Positions 1-7,092 are shown, counted from the stretch's first letter. The stretch: 14,052 nt of DNA from CAMAUF01 sp046152925 (GCA_046152925.1 JBJXFX010000071.1:1-14052); one strand, 5' to 3'. Numbers and translations: made by a program. Notes: generated by a model not told the origin, from the sequence alone.

Positions 1-947
1 TGAACCACATGAACGCGGCCGGCTCCACGGCCGCGCAGATGGTGCAATACGCCTCCCTCGCCATCAACGCCGGGCTCGCGAACCACGTGGTCTGCGTGTT
101 CGCCGATGCGCCGCTGACCGACGGCAAGAACTCGGGCGCCGCCTATGGTGGCGCCGCCCGCCTGCCGGGACGGCCGCGCGGCATGAGTGGGCTTTACGCC
201 GCGGCGGGCTTCTTCGGGGCGAACACGGGCTACGCCCTCGCCGCGCGCCGCCACGTGGCCCTCTACGGCACGACCCAGGACCAACTCGGGATCATCGCCG
301 TCGGCCAGCGGGATTGGGCGACGCGGAGCCCGATCGCCCAGATGCGCCAGCCAATCACGCTCGAGGACTACCACAACTCACGCTGGATCGTGGAGCCGTT
401 ACACCTGCTCGATTGCTGCTTGGTCTCGAACGGGGCCGTGGCCGTGATCGTGAGCGGCGCTTCGGACGCGAGGGCGATGAAACAGCCGCCGGTATACCTC
501 TGGGGCATGGGCCAGGGCCACCCCGGCGACCCCCAGCGCGCCGGCTGGGATCAAGAGACCGAGACCGGCGGCAAAGCCGCGGCGAAGACCGCCTACGCGA
601 TGGCCGGTGTCGGGCCCTCGGACATCTCTCAGTGCCAACTGTACGACTGCTACACGTATACGGTGCTCGTCACGCTCGAAGACTACGGCTTCTGCAAGAA
701 GGGCGAGGGCGGCCCCTTCGTGGAAGACGGCAAGCTCGGTCCCGGCGGCGCGCTGCCGACGAACACGGGCGGTGGCGAACTCTCCGGATACTACATGTGG
801 GGGATGACGCCGCTCAGCGAGGCGATCATCCAGGGTCGGGGCCAGGGCGGCGACCGCCAGGTGACGAACGACGTCATCCTTTGCACTGGGAACGGCGGAA
901 CCCTTGCCTACCACGGCGCGCTCATCCTCAGCCCGCACGCCAGCTAA
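1..947 (+). CDS. Thiolase-fold protein (SCPx/Ltp2-like lipid-transfer thiolase family), 5'-truncated
   Basis: The reading frame is open from the window edge (first whole codon at position 3) to TAA at 945-947, so about 314 residues are visible. Family members are near 390, so roughly 80 N-terminal residues are missing. Seen: the GSTAAQ helix start, a DCY motif followed by LEDYGFCKKGEGG, a TNTGGGELSG loop and the C-terminal CTGNGG motif, all in the order used by SCPx-type thiolases. Two catalytic positions look changed. Asn (12-14) stands where the nucleophilic Cys of CxSG is expected, and GYYMWG replaces the GHPxG His. The C-terminal Cys of CxGxG is kept (882-884). Such losses are known in Ltp2-type thiolase-fold aldolases, which pair with DUF35 proteins; the next gene, 19 bases away, is a DUF35 protein. 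I infer a CoA-ester lyase or related enzyme in lipid or sterol-like side-chain metabolism. Family is confident; the reaction is not. Confidence 0.85.
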   Translation, partial: NHMNAAGSTAAQMVQYASLAINAGLANHVVCVFADAPLTDGKNSGAAYGGAARLPGRPRGMSGLYAAAGFFGANTGYALAARRHVALYGTTQDQLGIIAVGQRDWATRSPIAQMRQPITLEDYHNSRWIVEPLHLLDCCLVSNGAVAVIVSGASDARAMKQPPVYLWGMGQGHPGDPQRAGWDQETETGGKAAAKTAYAMAGVGPSDISQCQLYDCYTYTVLVTLEDYGFCKKGEGGPFVEDGKLGPGGALPTNTGGGELSGYYMWGMTPLSEAIIQGRGQGGDRQVTNDVILCTGNGGTLAYHGALILSPHAS

Positions 948-966
948 ACGACGAAGGACGGAGACC

Positions 967-1374
967 ATGGCAGACCCCGTGACGAAACCGATCCCCGAGC
1001 CCGACGAGGACTCGCAGCCCTTCTTCGATGGCGCGCGGGCCGGCACCCTCATGCTGATGCGGTGCGCGGCCTGCGGCACGATGCGGATGCCCTCGCGCAA
1101 GCATTGCGACGCCTGCCTCTCGACCGATGTCGAATGGGTCGCGGCCAGCGGCCGCGGCACGGTCCGCACGTTCGGCGTGATGCACCAGAAGTACCACGCA
1201 GGCTTCTTCGACGAGCTTCCGTACAACCTCGCGATCGTTGAGCTCGAAGAGGGGCCGCGACTCGTGACGAACATCGTCGGCGCCGAGAACGCCGCGATCC
1301 GGGTCGGGATGCCGGTCTCGGTCACGTTCACCGACTACGGGGACGTTTCGCTGCCGAAGTTCAAGCCAGCGTAG
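967..1374 (+). CDS. DUF35 zinc-ribbon / OB-fold protein, probable partner of the thiolase-fold enzyme
   Basis: 135 residues. The N-terminal part holds a rubredoxin-like zinc ribbon with Cys33, Cys36, Cys47 and Cys50 (CAAC and CDAC). It is followed by an OB fold: the GRGTVRTFGVMHQ strand region, PYNLAIVELEEGPRLVTNIV, and GMPVSVTF near the end. This order and length are typical of stand-alone DUF35 (COG1545) proteins. In known complexes these dock on thiolase-fold enzymes such as Ltp2 or archaeal acetoacetyl-CoA thiolase/HMG-CoA synthase and may help hold the CoA substrate. I chose ATG 967 because GGACGGAG lies just upstream and the domain begins soon after. An in-frame ATG at 904 lies inside the thiolase gene and would add an unsupported extension. 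The gene starts 19 bases after the thiolase stop, so co-transcription is likely. Confidence 0.9.
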   Translation: MADPVTKPIPEPDEDSQPFFDGARAGTLMLMRCAACGTMRMPSRKHCDACLSTDVEWVAASGRGTVRTFGVMHQKYHAGFFDELPYNLAIVELEEGPRLVTNIVGAENAAIRVGMPVSVTFTDYGDVSLPKFKPA

Positions 1375-1377
1375 ACT
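1372..1377 (+). promoter_or_regulatory. -10-like hexamer TAGACT for a leaderless VOC-family mRNA
   Basis: TAGACT sits 8 bases before ATG 1386, with no Shine-Dalgarno between them. Its first three bases are the TAG stop codon of the upstream DUF35 gene. The same TANNNT-to-ATG layout recurs at five other genes in the window. No convincing -35 element is seen. Confidence 0.4.
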
Positions 1378-1385
1378 GTCGTGAC

Positions 1386-1763
1386 ATGGCTTCGGCGCTC
1401 CACCTCACGCTCTGGACGACCGACATCCCGGGGATGACACGCTTCCTCGAGAAGGTGGCCGGTCTTCGCGTCCTCGCGCGGCATCCCGGGTTCGCGGAAC
1501 TTGAGGCGGGTGTCTCCCGCGTCCTCCTGCACAGCGACGAAGCCTATCGCGGCCACCCTTGGTACAACGCCGTCCAGAAGGAGGGGGTCGCGCGCGGCAT
1601 CGGGGCGGAGATCGCGTTCACGGTCACGAACGTGGATGCGGCCTTTCGCCAAGCGGCGAACGAAGGCGCCCTCAGCATCGCGCCGCCATACGAAGCCGAC
1701 GGCCACCGCGAATGCACGGTTATGGGCCCCGACGGCTACCTCTTCACCCTAATCGAAGGGTGA
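1386..1763 (+). CDS. VOC-superfamily (glyoxalase/bleomycin-resistance fold) protein
   Basis: 125 residues, the usual size of a single-domain vicinal-oxygen-chelate protein. Seen: an opening beta strand with His6 (LHLTLW) leading into a TDIPGMTRFLEKVAGL helix, a RVLLHS strand with His49, a second half beginning GAEIAFTVTNVDAAF, and a closing GPDGYLFTLIE with the terminal Glu124. This is two repeats of the beta-alpha-beta-beta-beta module. Members are metal-dependent isomerases, epimerases, dioxygenases or binding proteins. The substrate cannot be read from sequence, though proximity to CoA-acting enzymes would allow an epimerase-like role. The gene begins 11 bases after the DUF35 stop but has its own -10-like element. 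Its stop is 4 bases from the convergent SDR stop, with no terminator between. Confidence 0.8.
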   Translation: MASALHLTLWTTDIPGMTRFLEKVAGLRVLARHPGFAELEAGVSRVLLHSDEAYRGHPWYNAVQKEGVARGIGAEIAFTVTNVDAAFRQAANEGALSIAPPYEADGHRECTVMGPDGYLFTLIEG

Positions 1764-1767
1764 GCGC

Positions 1768-2553
1768 TTACCACGCGGTCCAGCCTCCGTCGACCATGAG
1801 GGTGTGCCCGGTGACGTAGTCGCTGGCGCGGCTGGCGAGGAAGATGACGGCGCCAGCCAACTCGTGCGGCTGGCCCCAGCGCCCGGCCGGCGTCCGCTCC
1901 GTGATGAAGCGGTTGCGCTCGGGGTCTTCGAACAGCGGCTTCGTCAGGTCGGTCTCGAAGTAGGTGGGGCCGATCGCGTTGACCTGGACGTTATGTGGCG
2001 CCCACTCGACCGCCATGACCTTCGTCAGCTGCTCGACGCCGCCCTTGGAACTTGCGTACGCGGCCTGGGAGGCGAGGACGACCCGGCCCATGATGCTCGA
2101 AATGTTGATGACCTTCCCGGAGCCTTGCGCGACCAGGTGGCGCCCGGCCGCCCGCGCCCAATGGAAGTAGCCAACGAGGTTGGTGTCGAGCACGCGGCGG
2201 TAGTCGTCCTCAGTCAACTCCAGGAGCGGCTTGCGCACGTTCACGCCGGCGTTGTTCACCAAGATGTCCAGGCGGCCGAGTTCCGCGATTGCGCGCGCCA
2301 CCGCCGCCTCGCATTCGGCGGGCACCGTCGCGTCCGCGGTCACGGCGAACCCTCGCCGCCCAAGGGCGCGGACCTCGCCGGCGACGGCTTCGATTTCGGT
2401 CGACGTCCGCGCGGTCGCCACGATGTCGGCCCCCGCCGCTGCGAGGGCAAGCGCCATCGTCCGCCCGAGGCCGCGGCCGGCCCCGGTGACGAGCGCCACC
2501 TTGCCCGTGAGGTCGAACAGTTGGGTGCCGAGCAGTTCTGGGCGTCCGTCCAT
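1768..2553 (-). CDS. Short-chain dehydrogenase/reductase (classical SDR)
   Basis: 261 residues, standard for a classical SDR. Seen: the cofactor motif TGAGRGLG at residues 23-30, NNAG at 100-103, and the complete catalytic tetrad Asn125, Ser153, Tyr166 and Lys170 (YASSK). The C-terminal region has an NAIGPTYFETDL segment, the region of the substrate lid, and ends with the GHTLMVDGGW signature. Arg49 after the second strand (ATART) would be compatible with NADP(H), but this is weak. Such enzymes interconvert an alcohol and a ketone; FabG-like 3-oxoacyl reductases and gluconate 5-dehydrogenases look alike, so the substrate is open. The start at 2553 gives a normal N-terminus. No Shine-Dalgarno precedes it; instead a -10-like TATGCT lies inside an inverted repeat. 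Confidence 0.92.
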   Translation of the reverse strand: MDGRPELLGTQLFDLTGKVALVTGAGRGLGRTMALALAAAGADIVATARTSTEIEAVAGEVRALGRRGFAVTADATVPAECEAAVARAIAELGRLDILVNNAGVNVRKPLLELTEDDYRRVLDTNLVGYFHWARAAGRHLVAQGSGKVINISSIMGRVVLASQAAYASSKGGVEQLTKVMAVEWAPHNVQVNAIGPTYFETDLTKPLFEDPERNRFITERTPAGRWGQPHELAGAVIFLASRASDYVTGHTLMVDGGWTAW

Positions 2554-2580
2554 GGGCCGCTGAGCATAGCCCAGCGGCCC
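2554..2580 (-). promoter_or_regulatory. Perfect 9-bp inverted repeat abutting the SDR start codon
   Basis: GGGCCGCTG at 2554-2562 and its exact reverse complement at 2572-2580 are separated by 9 bases. The repeat begins at the base next to the SDR start codon and its spacer holds the proposed -10 hexamer. It could be a repressor operator or an RNA hairpin; the sequence alone does not decide. Confidence 0.45.
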
Positions 2581-2591
2581 GGACGGGTCAT
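2563..2591 (-). promoter_or_regulatory. Candidate promoter of the SDR gene (ATGACC, 17 bp, TATGCT)
   Basis: On the minus strand ATGACC (2591-2586, 4 of 6 match to TTGACA) is followed after exactly 17 bases by TATGCT (2568-2563, 4 of 6 match to TATAAT). Nine bases separate TATGCT from ATG, so the transcript would start at or very near the start codon. Confidence 0.4.
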
Positions 2592-2632
2592 GCCTGCTCC
2601 GAAGATGCGCGGCAGTTACCGTTTGACCGAGC

Positions 2633-2698
2633 CCGTCGCTAGCGGCACCGCGACCGCTCCCTCGGGGTCGCGGTACTGCCGGACTCCGCGTCGACCTG
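2633..2698 (+). repeat. Dispersed intergenic hairpin repeat, copy A
   Basis: 66 bases that match 9834-9899 at about 55 of 66 positions by hand alignment. They include an identical 17-base block CCGCGACCGCTCCCTCG and an identical 12-base block GTCGCGGTACTG. ACCGCGAC (2647-2654) and GTCGCGGT (2667-2674) form an 8-bp stem with a 12-base loop. Looser similarity may continue to about 2728. It fills most of the gap between the ABC permease stop and the SDR start. Confidence 0.7.
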
Positions 2699-2737
2699 CA
2701 TCCTCATCCGTAGGGGAGCCGCTTCGCCACGTGGGAC

Positions 2738-5700
2738 TCATTCGTAGCGGAGGGCTTCGGCGACGGCCACGCGAGAGGCCTGGCGGGCGGGGACGAAGGT
2801 CATGATCGCGGTCATCACCAAGGCGAAGCCGACCATGATCCCGATCTGGCTCCAGGGCACCGAGAATTGGACGCCCTTGGCCGCCTCGCCGAATTCGCCG
2901 CTCGTGAACAGCGTCGCGGCGAATGAGACGCCGAGGATAAGCCCGAGGATGATGCCGCTGAGCGCGATGAAGAGGCTCTCAAGCAAGAAACTGAGCTGCA
3001 CCATGGAGCGCTTGTAGCCGATGGCGCGGAGCATCCCGATCTGTTGGCGGCGCTCGACTACGGCGCGGAAGCTGATCACGCCGAGGGCGGCGATCCCGAC
3101 CAGCAAGCCGAGGGCGAGGAAGCCCTGGAACATCTCGAGGAACGTCTGGCTGATCGCCTGGTTCTCGTCGATGATGTCTTGGAGCGACTCGGCCTCGACC
3201 TGAAGCAAGGTCGCCTCCACCTGCTTCGCGTAGCGCTCTGGGTCGACGCCGTCCGCAAGGGCGAGATAGAACTCCTGGCCGGTCGCGTCGGGGAACGTGC
3301 GCTCGACGAGGTCCTTTTGGACGATGAGCCCGGGCCAGAAGTTACTCGCCGAATCGGCCGATTGGCCAATCACGGTCACCTCTGTCAGCGTGCCCGTGGT
3401 CCGGTTCAGAAGCTTGAGGACGAACGGCTTGAAGGCGGCGAACGTCTGCTCTTCCGGCAGGGTGAGCGGGTCTTCGGTGCCGCTCCCGAAGCCCCCATCG
3501 CCTGAGGTCACCAACGACGGGATGATCGCGAAGCTCGGGTTGCTGGCCAGGGCAGCCCAGACATCGGCGTCGGTCTCGTAGCCCGCGGCCCGGAAGAGAA
3601 GGGGGATCCGCTGTGTGGTTGCGAACTCCTGGTCGACACCCTGGACGAACAGGTGCTTGTACTGGTCCTCTGGGTCGTCGTTTGCGGCGTCCCAGTAGGG
3701 GTCTTCGATGTCAACTTCGAAGCCGAAGGCGATGCGCGCCTCACCGGCGGCCGCGATCTTGGCGGGATCCGCCGCTGAGGCGGCGTCGAGCCCCGTGGCG
3801 CCCGCGGCGAGGGCGGCGCGAAGGTCCTCAACGCGGTTGTTGCCGTTGACGGCGACCCGGACATCGAATCCACCGAGGGCGTCGTCACCGAGAAAGAGCT
3901 TGTCGAAGTTGGTGTTCAAGGCCGCGTTCATCGACAGGACGAACATGATCAGGCCGATCATGGAGATGGTGAGGCCGGTGCGGAATCGGCTCGTCAGCGG
4001 ATAGGCGATCGCCATCTTGACGGCCGGGTAGACGCGGCCAAGGCGCGCCCCGAGGCGGCCAACGGCGGGGAGCAGGATGTCGGCGTTGTAGACCACGATG
4101 AAGGTGCCAGCGGTGATCAGTGCGAGCCCGGTGACGAAGAACATCTCGGCGTCGGCGTTGAGCTCGCCGGTGATCGATTGCAAGCGGCCGCCGGGAAGCG
4201 CGTACCAGAGCACCATGAGCACGGCGCTGGCGATCGTGAAGACGGGCCGCGCTGGGACGTGGAAGTAGGTGAGGGTGATCGCAGCCCAGAGGGCCACGAG
4301 CGAGAGGCCGACCGCGAAGGGCGCCATCAGGTCCGCTTCGAGGCCCCACGCCATCATCACGATCGCGATCAGCAAGCCCGCGCAGGCGGAGCCGACGTTC
4401 CAGGCAACATGCCGCGCACGGTCCTGCAAAGCCACCAGGATGATCCCGATGGCCGGGACCACGATCCCAGCGACCACGAGCCAGACCGGCACGGACGACG
4501 GCTTGCGGTCGCGAACGAGCCGCGTGACTAGGATAGCGATCGCGTATCCCACGAGGATGATCGCGCCGACCCCGAGGACGAGGGTGATGCCACCAACCCA
4601 AAACGGCCACTTGGGCAGCGGGTCGCCGACCTTCCGGTCGGCCTTGGCGGCGCCGAAATTGTGGCCGCGGAGCATGCCGATCCACGGGCCTGCCAGCGGC
4701 AAGAGGATGCCACCGAGGACGAGATAGATGAGACCGATGGCCGGCTGCCAGAGCAGCAGGATGAGCACCGAGACGAGCGCTCCGAACGCTGCGACGCCGT
4801 TCAGCGCCGCGCGAAGGTACCCGAACACGGTGGCGCCCTCGGGGTCGCTGGGCTTGGACTCCGGCAAATCGCGGATCGCGGCCACGATATTGAGGCGGCT
4901 GGCCCGCCAGGAGGCGAGGAAGACGACGATGAAGGTCACGATCACGCCAAGGCAGAACGAGACGATCAAGCTCCGCGCGGTGACGTTGAAGTCGAGTTGG
5001 AGGCCGAGGCCATCGCCGATGCGGTACTTCACGAAGGAGACCATCGCGAGCGAGGTGAGCACGCCGGCTCCGAGGCCCAGCACTGCAGCCCCGAGGTCGT
5101 AGCCCATACCCTCGGCCAGGAAGCTTTCGACGATCTGGCGGCGCTTGGCGCCGACAGCGCGGGCCATGCCCATTTCGGGCTTCCGTTCGGCCGCGAGCAT
5201 GATGAAGATCAGGAAGATCAAGAGGATGCCCGCGGCGATCGAGAAGAGTCCGAAGATCACGAACGCTGAGGTGAACACGTTGCCAAGCAGTTCGGCGAAG
5301 CGGATCGAGTCCTTCTTCGTCGTTTCGATTTCGTAGGGAGTGCCCAAGAGTGCGCGGCCGACGAGGACTTCGACCTCGTCGGAGCGGTCGAGGCCGCCAC
5401 GCGTCGTCCCATCGTTCGAGACGAGGACGGCGTCGGCGGTCCCTTCCCGCCCGACCAGCTTCGAAAGGAAGTCGAAGCCAACGACGGCGCCCTCGCGTTG
5501 GTCCGTGCCGCCCGTACCACCGAAGAAGGTGTTTGCGGTGATCGCCTTGACCGTGAACGGGAGCTGTTCGCCTTCATAAATCAGCACGACGGGGTCGCCG
5601 ACCTTGGCGTCGACTTCTTTTGCGAGTTCACGGTTGAGCGCGATCTCACCGTCGGCGAGCGTGAAGGCGCGGCCGTCCTTGTCCTTGAGGCCCCCGAAAG

Positions 5701-6190
5701 GATCGAGGTCGCCCTCGCGGAAGGCGACAACTCGAAGGTCCGCCTGGTTGAGGCGCGTCCTTGTGTTCACGAGCGGCAGTTGCTCTTGTACGACGGCGAC
5801 GAAGCCCGCCACGTCGCCAGAGAATTGGTCCGCGAGCTTGTCGACCGTTTCGAGCGGCACAACCTGCTTCTCGGTCGGGGCGGGGTTCTTTTCGACGTCC
5901 CAGTCGATGATCTCGTCGACGGGGCCGAGGATCGTATAGGTCTCGCTGGTGATGCTGTGGGTAAGTGTGTCGCCGGTGCCGAAGGCGGCGGCCACGATCA
6001 GGGTCGAAAGCATCAGGCCGACGACGATCAATGCCGTCTGGGCCGGCCGGCGCGGGATGTTGCGGAGGCCGGTCTTGAACATCACGGGGTTGCGGACCGC
6101 GATAAACCCCACGAACGCAAGAATGATCGCGGTCAGCGCCAGGCAGATACCGGCGATAGTGGTCATCGACAAGCCGAAGAGTTCGTTCAC
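2738..6190 (-). CDS. Large ABC transporter permease with two FtsX/MacB-type modules
   Basis: 1150 residues with a tandem layout. Half one has two membrane segments (about 11-32 and 51-70), an extracytoplasmic domain (about 75-300) and three segments (about 304-332, 364-386, 406-427). A middle block has about eight hydrophobic segments (465-707). Half two has a segment at about 739-757, an extracytoplasmic domain (about 760-1010) and three final segments. Each half carries the FtsX coupling-helix signature, ERKPEMGMARAVGAKR at 335-350 and ERRQQIGMLRAIGYKR at 1046-1061, which contacts the ATPase. The C-terminus ARQASRVAVAEALRYE is typical of the LolC/MacB/FtsX superfamily. Members move lipids, lipoproteins or peptides, or transmit mechanical signals, rather than form a simple channel. 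The start is GTG 6190, preceded by a strong GGGAGGT. No ATPase or efflux adaptor gene lies beside it. The 74-base spacing from DUF309 allows co-transcription. Confidence 0.9.
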   Translation of the reverse strand: MNELFGLSMTTIAGICLALTAIILAFVGFIAVRNPVMFKTGLRNIPRRPAQTALIVVGLMLSTLIVAAAFGTGDTLTHSITSETYTILGPVDEIIDWDVEKNPAPTEKQVVPLETVDKLADQFSGDVAGFVAVVQEQLPLVNTRTRLNQADLRVVAFREGDLDPFGGLKDKDGRAFTLADGEIALNRELAKEVDAKVGDPVVLIYEGEQLPFTVKAITANTFFGGTGGTDQREGAVVGFDFLSKLVGREGTADAVLVSNDGTTRGGLDRSDEVEVLVGRALLGTPYEIETTKKDSIRFAELLGNVFTSAFVIFGLFSIAAGILLIFLIFIMLAAERKPEMGMARAVGAKRRQIVESFLAEGMGYDLGAAVLGLGAGVLTSLAMVSFVKYRIGDGLGLQLDFNVTARSLIVSFCLGVIVTFIVVFLASWRASRLNIVAAIRDLPESKPSDPEGATVFGYLRAALNGVAAFGALVSVLILLLWQPAIGLIYLVLGGILLPLAGPWIGMLRGHNFGAAKADRKVGDPLPKWPFWVGGITLVLGVGAIILVGYAIAILVTRLVRDRKPSSVPVWLVVAGIVVPAIGIILVALQDRARHVAWNVGSACAGLLIAIVMMAWGLEADLMAPFAVGLSLVALWAAITLTYFHVPARPVFTIASAVLMVLWYALPGGRLQSITGELNADAEMFFVTGLALITAGTFIVVYNADILLPAVGRLGARLGRVYPAVKMAIAYPLTSRFRTGLTISMIGLIMFVLSMNAALNTNFDKLFLGDDALGGFDVRVAVNGNNRVEDLRAALAAGATGLDAASAADPAKIAAAGEARIAFGFEVDIEDPYWDAANDDPEDQYKHLFVQGVDQEFATTQRIPLLFRAAGYETDADVWAALASNPSFAIIPSLVTSGDGGFGSGTEDPLTLPEEQTFAAFKPFVLKLLNRTTGTLTEVTVIGQSADSASNFWPGLIVQKDLVERTFPDATGQEFYLALADGVDPERYAKQVEATLLQVEAESLQDIIDENQAISQTFLEMFQGFLALGLLVGIAALGVISFRAVVERRQQIGMLRAIGYKRSMVQLSFLLESLFIALSGIILGLILGVSFAATLFTSGEFGEAAKGVQFSVPWSQIGIMVGFALVMTAIMTFVPARQASRVAVAEALRYE

Positions 6191-6194
6191 GTGG

Positions 6195-6201
6195 ACCTCC
6201 C
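6195..6201 (-). promoter_or_regulatory. Shine-Dalgarno GGGAGGT fixing a GTG start for the ABC permease
   Basis: GGGAGGT reads toward the GTG at 6190-6188 with four bases between. It is the strongest ribosome-binding site on the minus strand here and decides the start, placing the first membrane segment directly after it. Confidence 0.75.
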
Positions 6202-6249
6202 AAGTCCTCCGATCGTCGGGCCGCCCCGGACGCCGGTCATCCGTCTTTG

Positions 6250-6265
6250 GTCACAGGGCTGTGAC
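6250..6265 (-). other. Short inverted repeat GTCACAG-GG-CTGTGAC at the DUF309 stop codon
   Basis: Seven-base arms at 6250-6256 and 6259-6265 are perfect complements, centred on two bases and overlapping the first base of the DUF309 stop codon. As RNA it could fold with a six-base stem and a tetraloop. No T-run follows on the minus strand, so it is not a standard intrinsic terminator. Confidence 0.4.
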
Positions 6266-6768
6266 TATTCGATGACGTCGATCGCCATCTCCTCAGGCTC
6301 GCCCGCACGGGTGAACCCCCAGGCCCGGTAGTGGGCCGCGCTGGCGCCGATCGAGGCCTCGTCGAGCCGCCAAACCGGTGCTGTGCGAAGGTCGAAGCGG
6401 TCAGCCCCATCCGGGCCGAGCGCCGTGAGGGTCGCGTACACCTCACCGGCAGAGCCGCTCAGACCCGCAATGTCGAACCCGAGGGCTGCGGGCGCGTATG
6501 GAGTGAGGTATTCGCGGGAGGTCCTTAGGAGCCGCTCCGCGCCGACGTAGTTGGCCCGCGAGAGGTGGACGAAGGCCGCCGCGAGCTGGATGAGGCCCTT
6601 GTAGAGGTCCCGGACCTCGCCCGGCTCCTCCTGCCAGATCTCCTCAAGTGTTTCGTGGCATTCGTAGTACTGGCCGCGGTTGAACTGGTCGCAGGCGACC
6701 TGAAGGTTGCCAGGGACGGTGATCATCTTCCGGACACGTCCGCGCGGGTGACCGGGCTTCGTGGGCAT
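6265..6768 (-). CDS. DUF309-family protein
   Basis: 167 residues. The DUF309 signature is clear: FNRGQYYECHETLEEIW (residues 29-45), then a YKGLIQLAAAFVHLSR helix and NYVGAERLL. The conserved His and Glu of ECHE.LE are present. The fold is an all-helical bundle; the biochemical role of the family is not established. The C-terminal third (about 100-167) extends past the core motif and ends in an acidic tail. The start at 6768 is supported by TAGGCT six bases upstream (leaderless pattern); Met15 is an alternative because the first 14 residues are basic and low in motif content. It is transcribed toward the ABC permease and divergently from the small membrane protein gene. Confidence 0.88.
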   Translation of the reverse strand: MPTKPGHPRGRVRKMITVPGNLQVACDQFNRGQYYECHETLEEIWQEEPGEVRDLYKGLIQLAAAFVHLSRANYVGAERLLRTSREYLTPYAPAALGFDIAGLSGSAGEVYATLTALGPDGADRFDLRTAPVWRLDEASIGASAAHYRAWGFTRAGEPEEMAIDVIE

Positions 6769-6774
6769 GGATCG

Positions 6775-6780
6775 AGCCTA
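6775..6780 (-). promoter_or_regulatory. -10-like hexamer TAGGCT for a leaderless DUF309 mRNA
   Basis: On the minus strand TAGGCT is followed by six bases (CGATCC) and the ATG at 6768. There is no Shine-Dalgarno in the gap and no clear -35 element. Confidence 0.45.
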
Positions 6781-6851
6781 GCGGGCGTGCGTGAAAGGCG
6801 CTCGCCACAGACAATCTGGCCAAGCGGACCCCGACGAGGCAGGGAGCAACT

Positions 6852-7010
6852 ATGGCAGATTCGCACGCGCACGATGACCCAAACGCGGCGCCGATGCATC
6901 ACGAGATCGTGGGCGACTTCTCGACGGTGCACGCCGTCATCTGCGGGGTCCTCGGAGTGGCCGCGACAATCGCCGGGATCGTGCTCGGCCTGGTACTGAT
7001 AAACGATTAA
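6852..7010 (+). CDS. Small single-span membrane protein, 52 residues
   Basis: ATG 6852 to TAA 7010 encodes 52 residues. The N-terminal half is polar and His/Asp-rich (MADSHAHDDPNAAPMHHE). The C-terminal half is one long hydrophobic segment from about Val27 to Ile50, ending in LVLIND. AGGGAG with five to six bases spacing precedes the start, which strongly supports translation. I do not recognise a family. The layout suggests a protein anchored by one helix, with the His cluster on one face of the membrane; metal binding by the five His residues is possible but only a guess. It is divergent from DUF309 and lies 82 bases before the DUF402 gene, which has its own promoter-like element. Confidence 0.7.
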   Translation: MADSHAHDDPNAAPMHHEIVGDFSTVHAVICGVLGVAATIAGIVLGLVLIND

Positions 7011-7080
7011 CGGCGCTACCACCTTCGCATATTGTCTTGCCAACTTCACGTAAAGCAGCATCGCGGCCCCCGCGTATGTG

Positions 7081-7086
7081 TATCAT
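7081..7086 (+). promoter_or_regulatory. -10-like hexamer TATCAT for a leaderless DUF402 mRNA
   Basis: TATCAT lies exactly six bases before ATG 7093 with no Shine-Dalgarno. An in-frame ATG at 7078 overlaps this element and so is unlikely to be the start. Confidence 0.5.
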
Positions 7087-7092
7087 CCCTCC

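Noticed and set aside
399..1331. Long minus-strand open frame (310 residues) opposite the thiolase and DUF35 genes
   Set aside because: It spans two well-supported plus-strand genes, is Arg/Ala/His-rich without motifs, and is the usual antisense shadow in GC-rich DNA.
2633..2698. tRNA or small structured RNA gene
   Set aside because: The single stem lacks a cloverleaf, a T-loop motif and a CCA-like end; it fits a hairpin repeat better.
1804..2805. 333-residue plus-strand open frame opposite the SDR gene
   Set aside because: The SDR has a full catalytic tetrad on the other strand; this frame has no recognisable domain and runs through the repeat.
6250..6265. CRP/FNR-type operator
   Set aside because: The half-sites are in the opposite order and spacing (TCACA inside, TGTGA outside) from TGTGA-N6-TCACA.
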